From Catellatospora methionotrophica (GTDB taxonomy: Bacteria; Actinomycetota; Actinomycetes; Mycobacteriales; Micromonosporaceae): a DNA stretch of 64,000 nucleotides. Position numbers and translations under genes: made by a program. The notes beneath the pieces were generated by a model. That model searched no databases, was not told the DNA's origin, and saw nothing but the letters and a program-made list of their open reading frames with translations. The stretch is from contig NZ_JAAOTJ010000005.1 in assembly GCF_011297335.1 (NCBI RefSeq), positions 62,001-126,000 on the forward strand. The letters run 5' to 3'. Every line of letters begins with the position of its first letter. The stretch's first letter is position 1. This document shows positions 56,233 through 64,000 of the stretch, in pieces.

Positions 56233-56799
56233 TCAGGCAAAGATCTTGGCCAGATCCAGCTGGTACGGGAACGGCATGGCGCCGCTCATCATGCCTGTGT
56301 GCTTCTCCTCGACGTCATAGCCAGCGGGACCGGGCTGGGTCAGCACCAGGATTTCTCTGGCTCCGGGCTCGACAATCCAGTACTCAGCCACGCCGACCAT
56401 GGCGTAACCGGCGCGCTTGAGCACCAGGTCGTTGCTGGGGTTGCTGGGAGAAACCACCTCCACGACCAACTGCGCCGCGGCCGGTGGCAGCGCCGCCATC
56501 GAGCCTCCGAGCAGGTCGACGTCGAAGATCACGAGGTCGGGAATGAAGTACGAGGTGCCGTCGCGGCGCAATACCCCAAGGTTCTCCCCGACCACGAAAT
56601 CCGAGGGTGCCTGCGCTTCCAGTGCCCTGCGCAGGCGATACAACGTCGTGAAGTGAGGCATGGGCGGTGGTGGGGTCACGAGCAGGGTCCCGTCGAAGAT
56701 CTCGTACCGGTAGCCGTCGTCGGGCGAGTCGCGCAGATCCTCGAACTGCCAGGCGCGCAGCGGCTCAGACCGGAGCAGCGGATGGGTCATCGTTGTCAC
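56233..56799 (-). CDS. Uma2 family (DUF820) putative restriction endonuclease-like protein
   Basis: 188 residues from ATG 56799 (MTTMTHPLLRSEPLRAWQFE). Uma2 marks: YEIFDGTLLVTPPPPMPHF, IPDLVIFDVDLLGG and QLVVEVVSPSNPSNDLVLKRAGYAMVGVAEYWIVEP (split positions 105-145), the PD-(D/E)XK-like core. These proteins are abundant in cyanobacteria and actinobacteria; nuclease activity is predicted from fold, and biological role is unknown. Alone between a sugar transferase and a two-component operon. Confidence 0.85.
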   Translation of the reverse strand: MTTMTHPLLRSEPLRAWQFEDLRDSPDDGYRYEIFDGTLLVTPPPPMPHFTTLYRLRRALEAQAPSDFVVGENLGVLRRDGTSYFIPDLVIFDVDLLGGSMAALPPAAAQLVVEVVSPSNPSNDLVLKRAGYAMVGVAEYWIVEPGAREILVLTQPGPAGYDVEEKHTGMMSGAMPFPYQLDLAKIFA

Positions 56800-56986
56800 C
56801 CCTCCTCTCTATCGGTGCCCGTGTGACATCTCCAGAGTGCAGCACGAATCAGCGGTGAGGAAGCTTCCCCAGGTCAAATAGGGGACCCCGAAGGCTTGCC
56901 GCGTACCCTGCCGAACCCGGTCCGCGCACAAGTCCTTCACAACTGGGACTGAGGATGGGCACAGGTGACCGTTAGAGTCCCTGGTC

Positions 56987-57664
56987 ATGAGTGAACGTCG
57001 CGTCCTGGTGGTGGAGGACGATCCCACCATCGCCGGGTCGGTGATCGCCCGGTTGCGGGCCGAGGGCTTCGCGGTGGCGCACGCCGGGACGGGGCCCGCC
57101 GCTGTGGAGGCCGCAGGGCGGCTGAAGCCGGATCTGATCGTGCTGGATCTGATGCTGCCGGGCTTCGACGGGCTGGAGGTCTGCCGCCGGGTCCAGGCGC
57201 AGCGGCCGGTGCCGGTGCTCATGCTCACCGCCCGCGACGATGAGAACGACCTGCTGGTCGGCCTCGCCGTGGGTGCCGACGACTACCTCACCAAGCCGTT
57301 CTCGATGCGGGTGCTCGCCGCGCGGGTGCACGCGCTGCTGCGCCGGGCCGACCGGTCCACCGCGCCGGACGCCCCGATCAAGCTCGGCCCCTTGGAGATC
57401 ATCCGGTCAGAGCGCCGGGTGCGGCGGGACGGGGCCGAGGCGCACCTGACCCCGACCGAGTACGACCTGCTGGTGTACCTCGCCGAGCGGCACCGGGCGG
57501 TGCTGCCCCGCGAGCGGCTGCTGTCCGAGATCTGGGGCTGGGCCGAGGGCTACGGCACCCGCACGGTCGATTCCCACATCAAGGCGCTGCGGCGCAAGCT
57601 GGGGGCCGACCTGATCCGCACGGTGCACGGAGTCGGATACGCCCTGGAAGCCGAACCCACGTGA
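56987..57664 (+). CDS. OmpR-family response regulator
   Basis: 225 residues from ATG 56987. Receiver with VVEDDPTIAGSV acidic pair, phospho-acceptor Asp in LIVLDLMLPGFDG, Thr in MLTARDDEND and Lys in YLTKPFSM. Winged-helix DNA-binding domain: LTPTEYDLLVYLAERHRAVL and GTRTVDSHIKALRRKLG, IRTVHGVGYAL. It overlaps the kinase gene by four bases (GTGA-type overlap at 57661-57664). Confidence 0.9.
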   Translation: MSERRVLVVEDDPTIAGSVIARLRAEGFAVAHAGTGPAAVEAAGRLKPDLIVLDLMLPGFDGLEVCRRVQAQRPVPVLMLTARDDENDLLVGLAVGADDYLTKPFSMRVLAARVHALLRRADRSTAPDAPIKLGPLEIIRSERRVRRDGAEAHLTPTEYDLLVYLAERHRAVLPRERLLSEIWGWAEGYGTRTVDSHIKALRRKLGADLIRTVHGVGYALEAEPT

Positions 57665-58815
57665 TCGAACGTGTCCTCGACTGGCTCACCCACCCCATGT
57701 ACCGGGTGCTGGGGCCGCTGATCGTGCTGTCCAACCGGGCGCTGGACCGGCTGCCCCGGCCGCTGGACCCGTTCCGGTCGATCAAACTGAAGCTGGCCAT
57801 CCTGCTCGCCATCTCCGGCGCGACCGGGCTCGTGGTGTTCTGGGGCAGGCTCGGGTTCATCAACTGGCCGGTCGCCATCTCGGCGGGGCTGGTCGGGCTG
57901 ATCACGCTGCAGGTGCTGGCGCACGGCATGACCAAGCCATTACGCGAGATGACCGCCGCCGCGCGGGCGATGGCCCGGGGCGACTACAGCCGCCGGGTGC
58001 GCGCCACCAGCCGGGACGAGGTGGGCGAACTGGCCCGCGCGTTCAACCTGATGGCGGCCGACCTCGCGGCCAGCGACCAGCAGCGGCGCGAGCTGATCGC
58101 GAACGTGTCGCACGAGCTGCGTACGCCGATCACCGCGCTGCACGGGGTGCTGGAGAACATCGTCGACGGCGTGAGCAGCGCCGACCCGGCGACCCTGCGT
58201 ACCGCGCTGGCGCAGACCGAGCGGCTGTCCCGCCTGGTCACCGAGCTGCTGGACCTGTCGAAGGTCGACGCGGGCGCGGCCTCGCTGCGCCGGGTGCCGA
58301 TGCCGGTCGCGGAGTTCCTGGCCCGGGTCGTCGACGAGGCACGCCTGAACGCCCCCGCCACCCGGTTCCGGCTGCGCGACGTCGTCCCGCACACCATCAG
58401 CGCCGACCCGGCGCGCCTGCACCAGGTGTTCGCGAACCTGCTGGAGAACGCCGCGCGGCACAGCCCGGCGGGCGGAGTGGTCACCGTCAGCGCCCGCCCG
58501 ACCGGCACGCAGACCGTCTTCGAGGTGCTCGACCAGGGAGTGGGCATCGCGCCCGCCCTCCGGGAGCGGGTCTTCGAGCGTTTCACCAGAGGTAAGAGCG
58601 CCGAGTCGTCCGACGGCGGCACCGGTCTCGGCCTGGCCATCGCCCGCTGGGCGGTGGAGCTGCACCACGGCACGATCGCGATCGTCGACCCGCCTGGCGG
58701 GACCGGCTGCCGCGTACGCATCACCCTGCCCCAGAAGCCCGCACCTCATCAGTCGCCCGCAGAAGTCGGAGCCAACGATGTCAGACACCTCTCCGGACAA
58801 CCCACCGCAGCCTGA
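57661..58815 (+). CDS. Sensor histidine kinase
   Basis: 384 residues from GTG 57661. Two membrane segments (about residues 42-62 and 65-85) with almost no external loop, so it likely senses a membrane or intracellular cue. HAMP at about 85-140 (ARAMARGDYSRRVRATSRDE), HisKA with IANVSHELRTPITALHGVLE, N box FANLLENAARHS, G1 VLDQGVGIAPALRE and G2 GGTGLGLAIARW. Partner of the upstream regulator. The end overlaps the following gene by 38 bases. Confidence 0.9.
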   Translation: MIERVLDWLTHPMYRVLGPLIVLSNRALDRLPRPLDPFRSIKLKLAILLAISGATGLVVFWGRLGFINWPVAISAGLVGLITLQVLAHGMTKPLREMTAAARAMARGDYSRRVRATSRDEVGELARAFNLMAADLAASDQQRRELIANVSHELRTPITALHGVLENIVDGVSSADPATLRTALAQTERLSRLVTELLDLSKVDAGAASLRRVPMPVAEFLARVVDEARLNAPATRFRLRDVVPHTISADPARLHQVFANLLENAARHSPAGGVVTVSARPTGTQTVFEVLDQGVGIAPALRERVFERFTRGKSAESSDGGTGLGLAIARWAVELHHGTIAIVDPPGGTGCRVRITLPQKPAPHQSPAEVGANDVRHLSGQPTAA

Positions 58816-60682
58816 CGAACCATCGCCACCTGCCGTGGAGTCGCCCCCGCCGGCGAAGAAGGCACCGGCCCGCAAGCGCACCCCCGCGAAGGCGGCCAAG
58901 GCCGCCGCGGAGCAGGCCGACCCCACCCCGCCCGCCGTCACGGACGACGACGCCGCCGACGCCCCTGCGGTGGACGCCGCCCCTGCGGTGGACGCCGCGC
59001 CGGCTGCGGACGCCCCCGGCGCGTGGACCGCGCCTGACCCGGCGGTTTCGGTGCCCGCGCCCGTCCCGCCGACGCCGGGCGCGGCTGCGACGACCGCGAC
59101 GGCTGCGGTCCCGGCTGCGAGCGCCACGGTCCCGCCGCAGACCTATCCGGCCGACATGGCCCGGTTCTCGCCGCTGCCGCCGCCCCCGCCCGGTTTCCTG
59201 CAGGCTCGCTGGCAGGGGCCCGACTACGCGGGCGGCCCGGCGGCCTGGGTCGCCGCGCTCATCGGTGGCCTGGCCACCGCGATCGCGCTGCCGCTGAGCC
59301 GTCCCGGCATCGGCTGGCTGCTGGTGGGCCTGGTCATGACGGGTGCGGTCTGGCACGCGGCGCGCTTCGGCCCGAAGCCGGACACGAAGGTCGAGCGCTG
59401 GGTCCGGGTCGGCTGGGCGGTGCTCGCCGTGGCGCTGCTGGCCGTCGGCACCTTCCGCGACGCGGGCTGGCTGTACGTGTTCTGCGTGCTCGGCGCGATC
59501 GCGTGCGGTTCGCTGGCGGTGGCGGGCGGGCACTCGGTGCGGGCCGTGGTCGTCGGCGCGCTGGCGGTGCCGCTGGCCTTCTTCCGGTCGATCCCGTGGC
59601 TGGCCAAGGGTGCGCGCGCCTGGCAGCAGACGCGGGAGAAGAGCGGCACCACGGGCCGGATCGTGCTGTCGCTGGTGGTGACGTTCGTCCTGCTGGTCGT
59701 GTTCGGCGCGCTGTTCGCGTCGGCTGACGCGGCGTTCGCGACCATGCTCGGCGACATCCTGCCCGAGATCAACGCCCGCGCGGTCTTCCGGGGCGTGCTG
59801 TACACCCTCATCGGCGGACTGATCACCGCCGGTGCGATCTTCACCGTGCTGGCCCCGCCGGACCTGTCCGGCCTGGAGCGGCCCGCCACCCGGCGGATCG
59901 GCCGCATCGAGGTCGCGCTGCCGCTGGGCGGCCTGGTGCTGCTGTTCGGCGCGTTCGTCGTCGTGCAGCTGCGCTTCTTCTTCGGCGACACGGCGTACAT
60001 CCAGAAGGCCACCAAGCTGACCTTCTCCGAGTACGCCGTGCAGGGCTTCGGGCAGCTGCTCGTGGTGACGATGCTGACCCTGGTCGTCATCGGGCTGGTC
60101 TCGCGCTGGGCGTCGAAGGAGAACAGCCGGGACCGGGTCCTGCTGCGTACGCTGCTCGGCGCGCTCGTGCTGCTCAGCATGGTGATCGTCGGTTCGGCGG
60201 TCTGGCGCATGTGGCTCTACCAGAACACCTACGGCTGGACCCGCGAGCGGCTGTTCTTCGGCTCGGTCGAGCTGTACCTCGGCGGCGTGTTCATCCTGAT
60301 CGCGATCGCCGGGTGGAAGCTGCGGGCCACCTGGTTCCCGCGCGCGGCGGTGGCGGGCTTCGCCGGGCTGCTGCTGTTCCTGGGCGCGGCGAACCCGGAG
60401 CACTTCATCGCGGAGCAGAACGTCGAGCGCTTCCAGAAGATCGACTTCTGGTACCTGCGGGCACTCGGACCGGACGCGGCACCGGCCCTGGCCAAGCTCC
60501 CGGAGCCGTACCGCAGCTGCGCCCTGAGCTGGATGATCCGCGACCTGAACGCCAACCCGGACCAGTGGTACTCCTGGAACCTCAGCCGGGCCCAGGCCGA
60601 GAACCTGCTGGACAAGGTCCAGGTCATGCCCGCCTCGAAGGCCTGCAGGGAATCCGAGCGCCTCAACGACTCGCGCCGGTGA
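58778..60682 (+). CDS. DUF4153/DUF4173 family multi-pass membrane protein
   Basis: 634 residues from ATG 58778. The first 140 residues are a disordered Pro/Ala/Lys-rich cytoplasmic part (PPPAKKAPARKRTPAKAAKA). The remainder holds about 12 membrane segments and matches the DUF4173 pattern (FFRSIPWLAKGARAWQQTRE, LFASADAAFATMLGDILPEI, RIGRIEVALPLGGLVLLFGA, AEQNVERFQKIDFWYLRALG). A soluble tail carries two Cys (YRSCALSWMI, SKACRESERL). Such proteins are of unknown function, often controlled by two-component systems; translation overlap with the histidine kinase fits a target or co-sensor. Confidence 0.85.
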   Translation: MSDTSPDNPPQPDEPSPPAVESPPPAKKAPARKRTPAKAAKAAAEQADPTPPAVTDDDAADAPAVDAAPAVDAAPAADAPGAWTAPDPAVSVPAPVPPTPGAAATTATAAVPAASATVPPQTYPADMARFSPLPPPPPGFLQARWQGPDYAGGPAAWVAALIGGLATAIALPLSRPGIGWLLVGLVMTGAVWHAARFGPKPDTKVERWVRVGWAVLAVALLAVGTFRDAGWLYVFCVLGAIACGSLAVAGGHSVRAVVVGALAVPLAFFRSIPWLAKGARAWQQTREKSGTTGRIVLSLVVTFVLLVVFGALFASADAAFATMLGDILPEINARAVFRGVLYTLIGGLITAGAIFTVLAPPDLSGLERPATRRIGRIEVALPLGGLVLLFGAFVVVQLRFFFGDTAYIQKATKLTFSEYAVQGFGQLLVVTMLTLVVIGLVSRWASKENSRDRVLLRTLLGALVLLSMVIVGSAVWRMWLYQNTYGWTRERLFFGSVELYLGGVFILIAIAGWKLRATWFPRAAVAGFAGLLLFLGAANPEHFIAEQNVERFQKIDFWYLRALGPDAAPALAKLPEPYRSCALSWMIRDLNANPDQWYSWNLSRAQAENLLDKVQVMPASKACRESERLNDSRR

Positions 60683-60750
60683 TCGACGCCTGCCCGTCGC
60701 CCCCTTCGCACGGGGCGACGGGCAGGCACCGCGCGTCTACAGTCTGATCC

Positions 60751-61506
60751 GTGATCCCCGACAGCGCTTTCGCCCTCCAGGGGCTGGTCAAGAGGTTCGA
60801 TACCAAGGTCGCCGTCGACGGGGTGGACCTGGCCGTTCCGGCGGGCTCGTTCTTCGGCCTGCTCGGCCCGAACGGCGCGGGCAAGACCACCACCCTGTCC
60901 ATGGCCGTCGGCCTGCTGCGCCCGGACGCCGGGCGGGCCCTCGTGCTCGGCCACGACGTGTGGCGCGATCCCGTCCGGGCCAAGTCGCTGATCGGTGTGA
61001 TGCCCGACGGCGTACGCCTCTTCGACCGCCTCGACGGCACCGAACTGCTCACATACCAGGGGCTGCTGCGCGGCATGGCGCCCGACGTCATCGACGCGCG
61101 GGTGACCGAACTGCTGGACGTGCTGGCCCTGACCGACGCCGGGCGCACCCTGGTCATCGACTACTCGGCCGGTATGAAGAAGAAGATCGCGCTGGCCTGC
61201 GCGCTGCTGCACGCGCCCCGGCTGCTGGTGCTCGACGAGCCGTTCGAGGCCGTCGACCCGGTCAGCGGCGCGGCCATCCGCGACATCCTCACCCGCTACG
61301 TCGCCGGTGGCGGCACCGTCATCTTCTCCAGCCACGTGCTGGAGGTGGTGGAGCGACTGTGCACCCACGTCGCGATCATGGCGAACGGCCGGATCAGCGC
61401 CGTCGGCTCCCTCGACGAGGTGCGGGCCGGGCGGACCCTGGAGGACGCGTTCGTCGCGGTGGTCGGCGGGCGCGTCTCGACCGGCTCGGAGCTGTCATGG
61501 CTCTGA
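60751..61506 (+). CDS. ABC transporter ATP-binding protein
   Basis: 251 residues from GTG 60751. Walker A LLGPNGAGKTTTL, Q-loop region IGVMPDGVRLFDRL, signature YSAGMKKKIAL (replacing LSGGQ, as frequent in ABC-2 type exporters), Walker B LLVLDEPFEAVDP and switch His in IFSSHVLEVVERL. It powers the permease encoded directly downstream (10-base overlap). Substrate unknown; such pairs export lipids, peptides or antibiotics. Confidence 0.9.
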   Translation: MIPDSAFALQGLVKRFDTKVAVDGVDLAVPAGSFFGLLGPNGAGKTTTLSMAVGLLRPDAGRALVLGHDVWRDPVRAKSLIGVMPDGVRLFDRLDGTELLTYQGLLRGMAPDVIDARVTELLDVLALTDAGRTLVIDYSAGMKKKIALACALLHAPRLLVLDEPFEAVDPVSGAAIRDILTRYVAGGGTVIFSSHVLEVVERLCTHVAIMANGRISAVGSLDEVRAGRTLEDAFVAVVGGRVSTGSELSWL

Positions 61507-63104
61507 CGTTCGCCCGCCTGAAGCTGCGCGTGTTGCGCAACGGCTTCCGCGGCCGCCCCGGCAAGATCGTCCTGTTCGTGGTCGGGCTGCTGGCGGCGCT
61601 GTTCTACGGCATCCTGACGGCGCTGTTCTTCCTGATCCCGTACGTGCCCAACGCGCCGGACTGGGGCGCGGTGGTGCCCGCGTTCGGCGGGGCCGTGCTC
61701 GTGCTCGGCTGGATCCTGATGCCGCTGGTCTGGTTCGGCGTCGACGAGACCCTGGAACCCGGCCGCTTCGCGCTGCTGCCGCTGCCCCGCCCGGTGCTGC
61801 TGCGCGGCCTGCTGATCGCCGCGCTGCTGGGGGTGCCGGCGTTCGGCACGCTGCTGGCGACGTCGGGCCTGGCGATCGGCGCGGGCGTGGGCGGCGGCCC
61901 GCTGCCCGCCGTGACCGCGGCCGTCGGCGTGGTGCTCGGCCTGCTGCTCTGTGTGGTCGCGAGCCGGGCCGTGACCAGCGGGTTCGCCCGCGCGTTACGG
62001 GCCCGCCGCACCCGGGACATGGCCGCCGTGCTGCTGGCGGTGCTCGCCGCGTCGCTCGGCCCGCTCCAGTTCCTGCTCACCTCGGGGGCGCAGCAGGTCG
62101 GGATGCAGCGGCTGGCCCCGATCGCCGACGTGCTCGGCTGGACTCCGCTGGCCGCGCCGTACGTGGTGGGCCTCGACGCGGTGCAGGGTCGATGGGCGGC
62201 GGTGGCGGCCCGGCTCGCCATCACGGTGGTGACGATCCTGCTGCTGGCGTGGTGGTGGTCGAGTTCGCTGGAGTCGGCGATGGCCGGCACCTCCGGCGGC
62301 GGCGAGGTGCGGACGCGTACGGTCACCGGCGCTCCGGTCGCCCGGTTCTTCGGCCGGGCCCGGCTGCCGCGCACCCCGTACGGCGCGATGGTGCAGCGCG
62401 AGCGGCGCTACTGGGTGCGCGACGTGCGGCGGCGGGCCAGCCTGATCACGTTCACCGTGATCGGGGTGTTCCTGCCGGTGGTCATGAACCTCGGTCCGGG
62501 CGCGGCGGGCAACGTCGTCGCGCAGAGCGTGAACGGCGGCTCGATGGTGCTGGTCGGCGCGCTGGCCGGGCTCGGCATCGCGAACCAGTTCGGCTACGAC
62601 GGCACCGCGTACGCGACGCACGTGGTGGTGGGGGTGTCCGGCCGGGTCGAGTTGCGGGCCAGGGCGGTGGCGTACTCCTGGTACATCGTGCCGCTGCTGC
62701 TGGCCCTGGCCGTGCTCAACGCGGTGCTGCGCGGGGACCTGCTGCTGCTCCCGGTCATGTTCGGCACCCTGTTCGCCGCGTACGGGACCGGGCTGGCCTG
62801 CGCGATGCACGCGTCGGTCTGGGCGGCGTACGCCCTGCCGGAGAACCAGAACCCGTTCGCGATCAACACCGGCACCGGCGTCGCGAAGAGTTTCCTGGCG
62901 ATGGGCGCCTGGTTCGCGGGCATGGTGCTGGCCGTGCCGATCGTGCTGCTGGTGGTGCTCGGCGGCTCGGTCGGCGCGGTGCTGGCGCTGCCGGTCGGGC
63001 TGGCGTACGCGGCGGGCGCGATCTGGCTTGGACTGATCACCGCGGGTGACATCCTCGACCACCGGCAACCTGAGCTGCTGGCGACGATCACCCCGCGGAC
63101 ATGA
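61497..63104 (+). CDS. ABC transporter permease, ABC-2-like
   Basis: 535 residues from ATG 61497 inside the end of the ATPase gene. Around 12 membrane segments are arranged in two halves around a charged central loop (RTVTGAPVARFFGRARLPRT, RERRYWVRDVRRRASLITF). This layout is known for large actinomycete ABC exporters of 500-550 residues. No periplasmic binding protein adjoins, consistent with export. Stop at 63104. Confidence 0.85.
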   Translation: MALTFARLKLRVLRNGFRGRPGKIVLFVVGLLAALFYGILTALFFLIPYVPNAPDWGAVVPAFGGAVLVLGWILMPLVWFGVDETLEPGRFALLPLPRPVLLRGLLIAALLGVPAFGTLLATSGLAIGAGVGGGPLPAVTAAVGVVLGLLLCVVASRAVTSGFARALRARRTRDMAAVLLAVLAASLGPLQFLLTSGAQQVGMQRLAPIADVLGWTPLAAPYVVGLDAVQGRWAAVAARLAITVVTILLLAWWWSSSLESAMAGTSGGGEVRTRTVTGAPVARFFGRARLPRTPYGAMVQRERRYWVRDVRRRASLITFTVIGVFLPVVMNLGPGAAGNVVAQSVNGGSMVLVGALAGLGIANQFGYDGTAYATHVVVGVSGRVELRARAVAYSWYIVPLLLALAVLNAVLRGDLLLLPVMFGTLFAAYGTGLACAMHASVWAAYALPENQNPFAINTGTGVAKSFLAMGAWFAGMVLAVPIVLLVVLGGSVGAVLALPVGLAYAAGAIWLGLITAGDILDHRQPELLATITPRT

Positions 63105-63192
63105 GCGGTTAACCTACGAATCATCGGCTGGTGGTGCAGCTCACCGAATAATCGTTGGAGTTACTGGGCCTCCATACGATGTAATAGTGGGT

Positions 63193-63336
63193 ATGAGCAT
63201 CATGAAGAAAATGGGGACGCGGAGCCGCAGCGCCGAGCAGATCCACCTCGAGCGCACCCATGCCGAGCGCGCGCAGCGTCGCCGCGCCGCGGAACTCGGT
63301 GACCCCATGGCAGCCGTCTTCGTACGCCTGCACTGA
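63193..63336 (+). CDS. Small basic protein
   Basis: 47 residues from ATG 63193 (MSIMKKMGTRSRSAEQIHLE...). GTG 63187 is an alternative start. Basic, Arg/His-rich helical, no motif. Composition and regular charge pattern (ERTHAERAQRRRAAELGD) suggest a genuine small protein, but evidence is only a coding-like bias. Followed by a strong hairpin at 63363. Confidence 0.45.
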   Translation: MSIMKKMGTRSRSAEQIHLERTHAERAQRRRAAELGDPMAAVFVRLH

Positions 63337-63362
63337 GACGTTTCTCCTCCTCCAAGAGCGTT

Positions 63363-63398
63363 GCGGCCCCTGTCGCGCCATCCGGCGACAGGGGCCGC
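63363..63398. terminator. Hairpin terminator
   Basis: GCGGCCCCTGTCGC pairs with GCGACAGGGGCCGC (63363-63376 and 63385-63398) around an 8-base loop, 27 bases after the small basic protein gene. Confidence 0.75.
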
Positions 63399-63568
63399 GA
63401 TGCGTTCAGGGCCCTGGGCAGCCCGGCGACGTGAACCCACCTCCCGTATTCCGGTCGCGCGTGAGTACCGGTACGGTGGGCACGGCCGCCACCCCTGCGC
63501 TCATGACCCCTGCGTGACTTCCGCACGGCGTCAGCCAGGGCTGGCGAAAGAGAGGGAGGCGTGCGCGT
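63399..63568. promoter_or_regulatory. Upstream region of the right-edge gene
   Basis: 170 bases without a gene. GAGGGAGGC at 63551-63559 is the ribosome binding site of the next gene. Promoter boxes are not distinct. Confidence 0.4.
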
Positions 63569-64000
63569 ATGACGTCCGAGGCACCGCAGCAGCCCGGCTG
63601 GCCGCCGGCTGACGCAGCCGACCGCAAGAGTGGATTCGGCCTGTTCGAGGCGCCCCCCGCGCCCGACGAGTTCCCGGTCTTCACTCCCTACGGCAGCGCG
63701 CCGGAGGAGGCGTTCCCGCCGGACTCGGTCGCCGAGCAGGCCCCGCCGGCGTTCAGCGGCTTCCCCGCCGAACCCGCGGCCCCGGCCGCCGACGAGGCTC
63801 CATACGTGCCGGCCCCGGCCGTCGTGCCGATCCCGGGCGTACGCCACGAGATGTCGTCCGCGTTCGCGGCGCACGAGCCCTTCGTCGGCTCGACTCCCCC
63901 CGCTGAACCCGACTGGGCGACGCCCCCGGCGCAGCCGGACTGGGCCACGTCACAGGACTGGTCCACCCCCGCCGAGCAGCCCTGGCAGGCCGCACCCGCC
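63569..64000 (+). CDS. Pro/Ala-rich protein, N-terminal part (cut by window edge)
   Basis: From ATG 63569 the frame stays open to the last base (144 codons). The sequence is a disordered Pro/Ala/Glu-rich region beginning MTSEAPQQPGWPPADAADRK, with repeats such as AEPDWATPPAQPDWATSQDW. Such N-terminal regions precede ATPase or cell-division domains in actinomycetes, but the functional part is outside the window, so no function is assigned. Confidence 0.6.
   Translation, partial: MTSEAPQQPGWPPADAADRKSGFGLFEAPPAPDEFPVFTPYGSAPEEAFPPDSVAEQAPPAFSGFPAEPAAPAADEAPYVPAPAVVPIPGVRHEMSSAFAAHEPFVGSTPPAEPDWATPPAQPDWATSQDWSTPAEQPWQAAPA

Noticed and set aside
58781-60403. 540-codon minus-strand frame opposite the DUF4153-like gene
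   Set aside because: Extremely Arg/His/Gln-rich, typical antisense shadow; the plus strand has a regular multi-TM protein.

Overview
This window comes from a high-GC actinomycete chromosome, most likely a member of the Micromonosporaceae (inference). The signs are strong G/C third-codon bias, many GTG starts, a DUF6230/DUF6114 gene pair, an IdeR/DmdR-type iron box, a rhomboid-PPIase neighbourhood typical of actinomycete chromosomes, several tRNA-Ser genes and an actinomycete integrative and conjugative element (AICE).

Layout. (A) 1-3486 is the arm of a mobile element: a TRADD-N-associated two-TM protein (possibly cut by the window edge), a DUF6414-like protein and a hypothetical protein with an internal repeat. 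It ends in a hairpin, a GTCACC repeat module and the anticodon-stem core of tRNA-Ser(TGA). (B) 3487-19488 looks like ordinary chromosome. It starts with a displaced 3' half of tRNA-Ser(TGA) and holds a small secreted Cys peptide, a FhuF-type ferric reductase under an iron box, an XRE regulator, a flavohaemoprotein, a CPBP protein, two paralogous secreted repeat proteins, tRNA-Ser(GCT), tRNA-Arg(ACG), DUF6230/DUF6114, deoD and tRNA-Ser(CGA). (C) 19489-23671 is a small island starting at a 3' half of tRNA-Ser(GGA). It carries a likely amyloid-signalling immune pair: a Bell-like effector and a STAND NTPase with tandem TPRs share a short RHIM-like motif. A second, divergent STAND copy is broken by a 121-bp internal inversion plus a deletion. 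(D) 23672-38550 is a nearly complete 14.9-kb AICE. It has a GntR regulator with operators, HAD hydrolase, SpdB-like DUF2637 protein, FtsK/TraB translocase (split by a 1-nt frameshift), prim-pol, DUF3987 replication protein, Xis and tyrosine integrase, and it sits in an intact tRNA-Ser(TGA). (E) 38577-64000 is core chromosome: quinone oxidoreductase, glycosyltransferases, two two-component systems, rhomboid, PPIase, CorA, aminotransferase, CBS protein, a LicC-like / G1P-dehydrogenase-like / CDP-alcohol transferase operon, Fpg/Nei glycosylase, polyprenyl sugar transferase, an ABC exporter and a partial Pro-rich protein at the right edge.

Three observations stand out. First, the ends at 3005-3486 and 23672-24160 are inverted homologues meeting at the same 17-bp tRNA core. 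Flipping the 20 kb between them would put the displaced tRNA 3' half beside the AICE, as expected for canonical integration, so an att-site-mediated inversion is likely. Second, a module of about 115 bp with about seven GTCACC/GGTGAC hexamers occurs four times, always in the mobile regions, and is a candidate replication or transfer origin. Third, the Bell/STAND pair with matching C- and N-terminal motifs has the architecture described for bacterial amyloid signalling (BASS).
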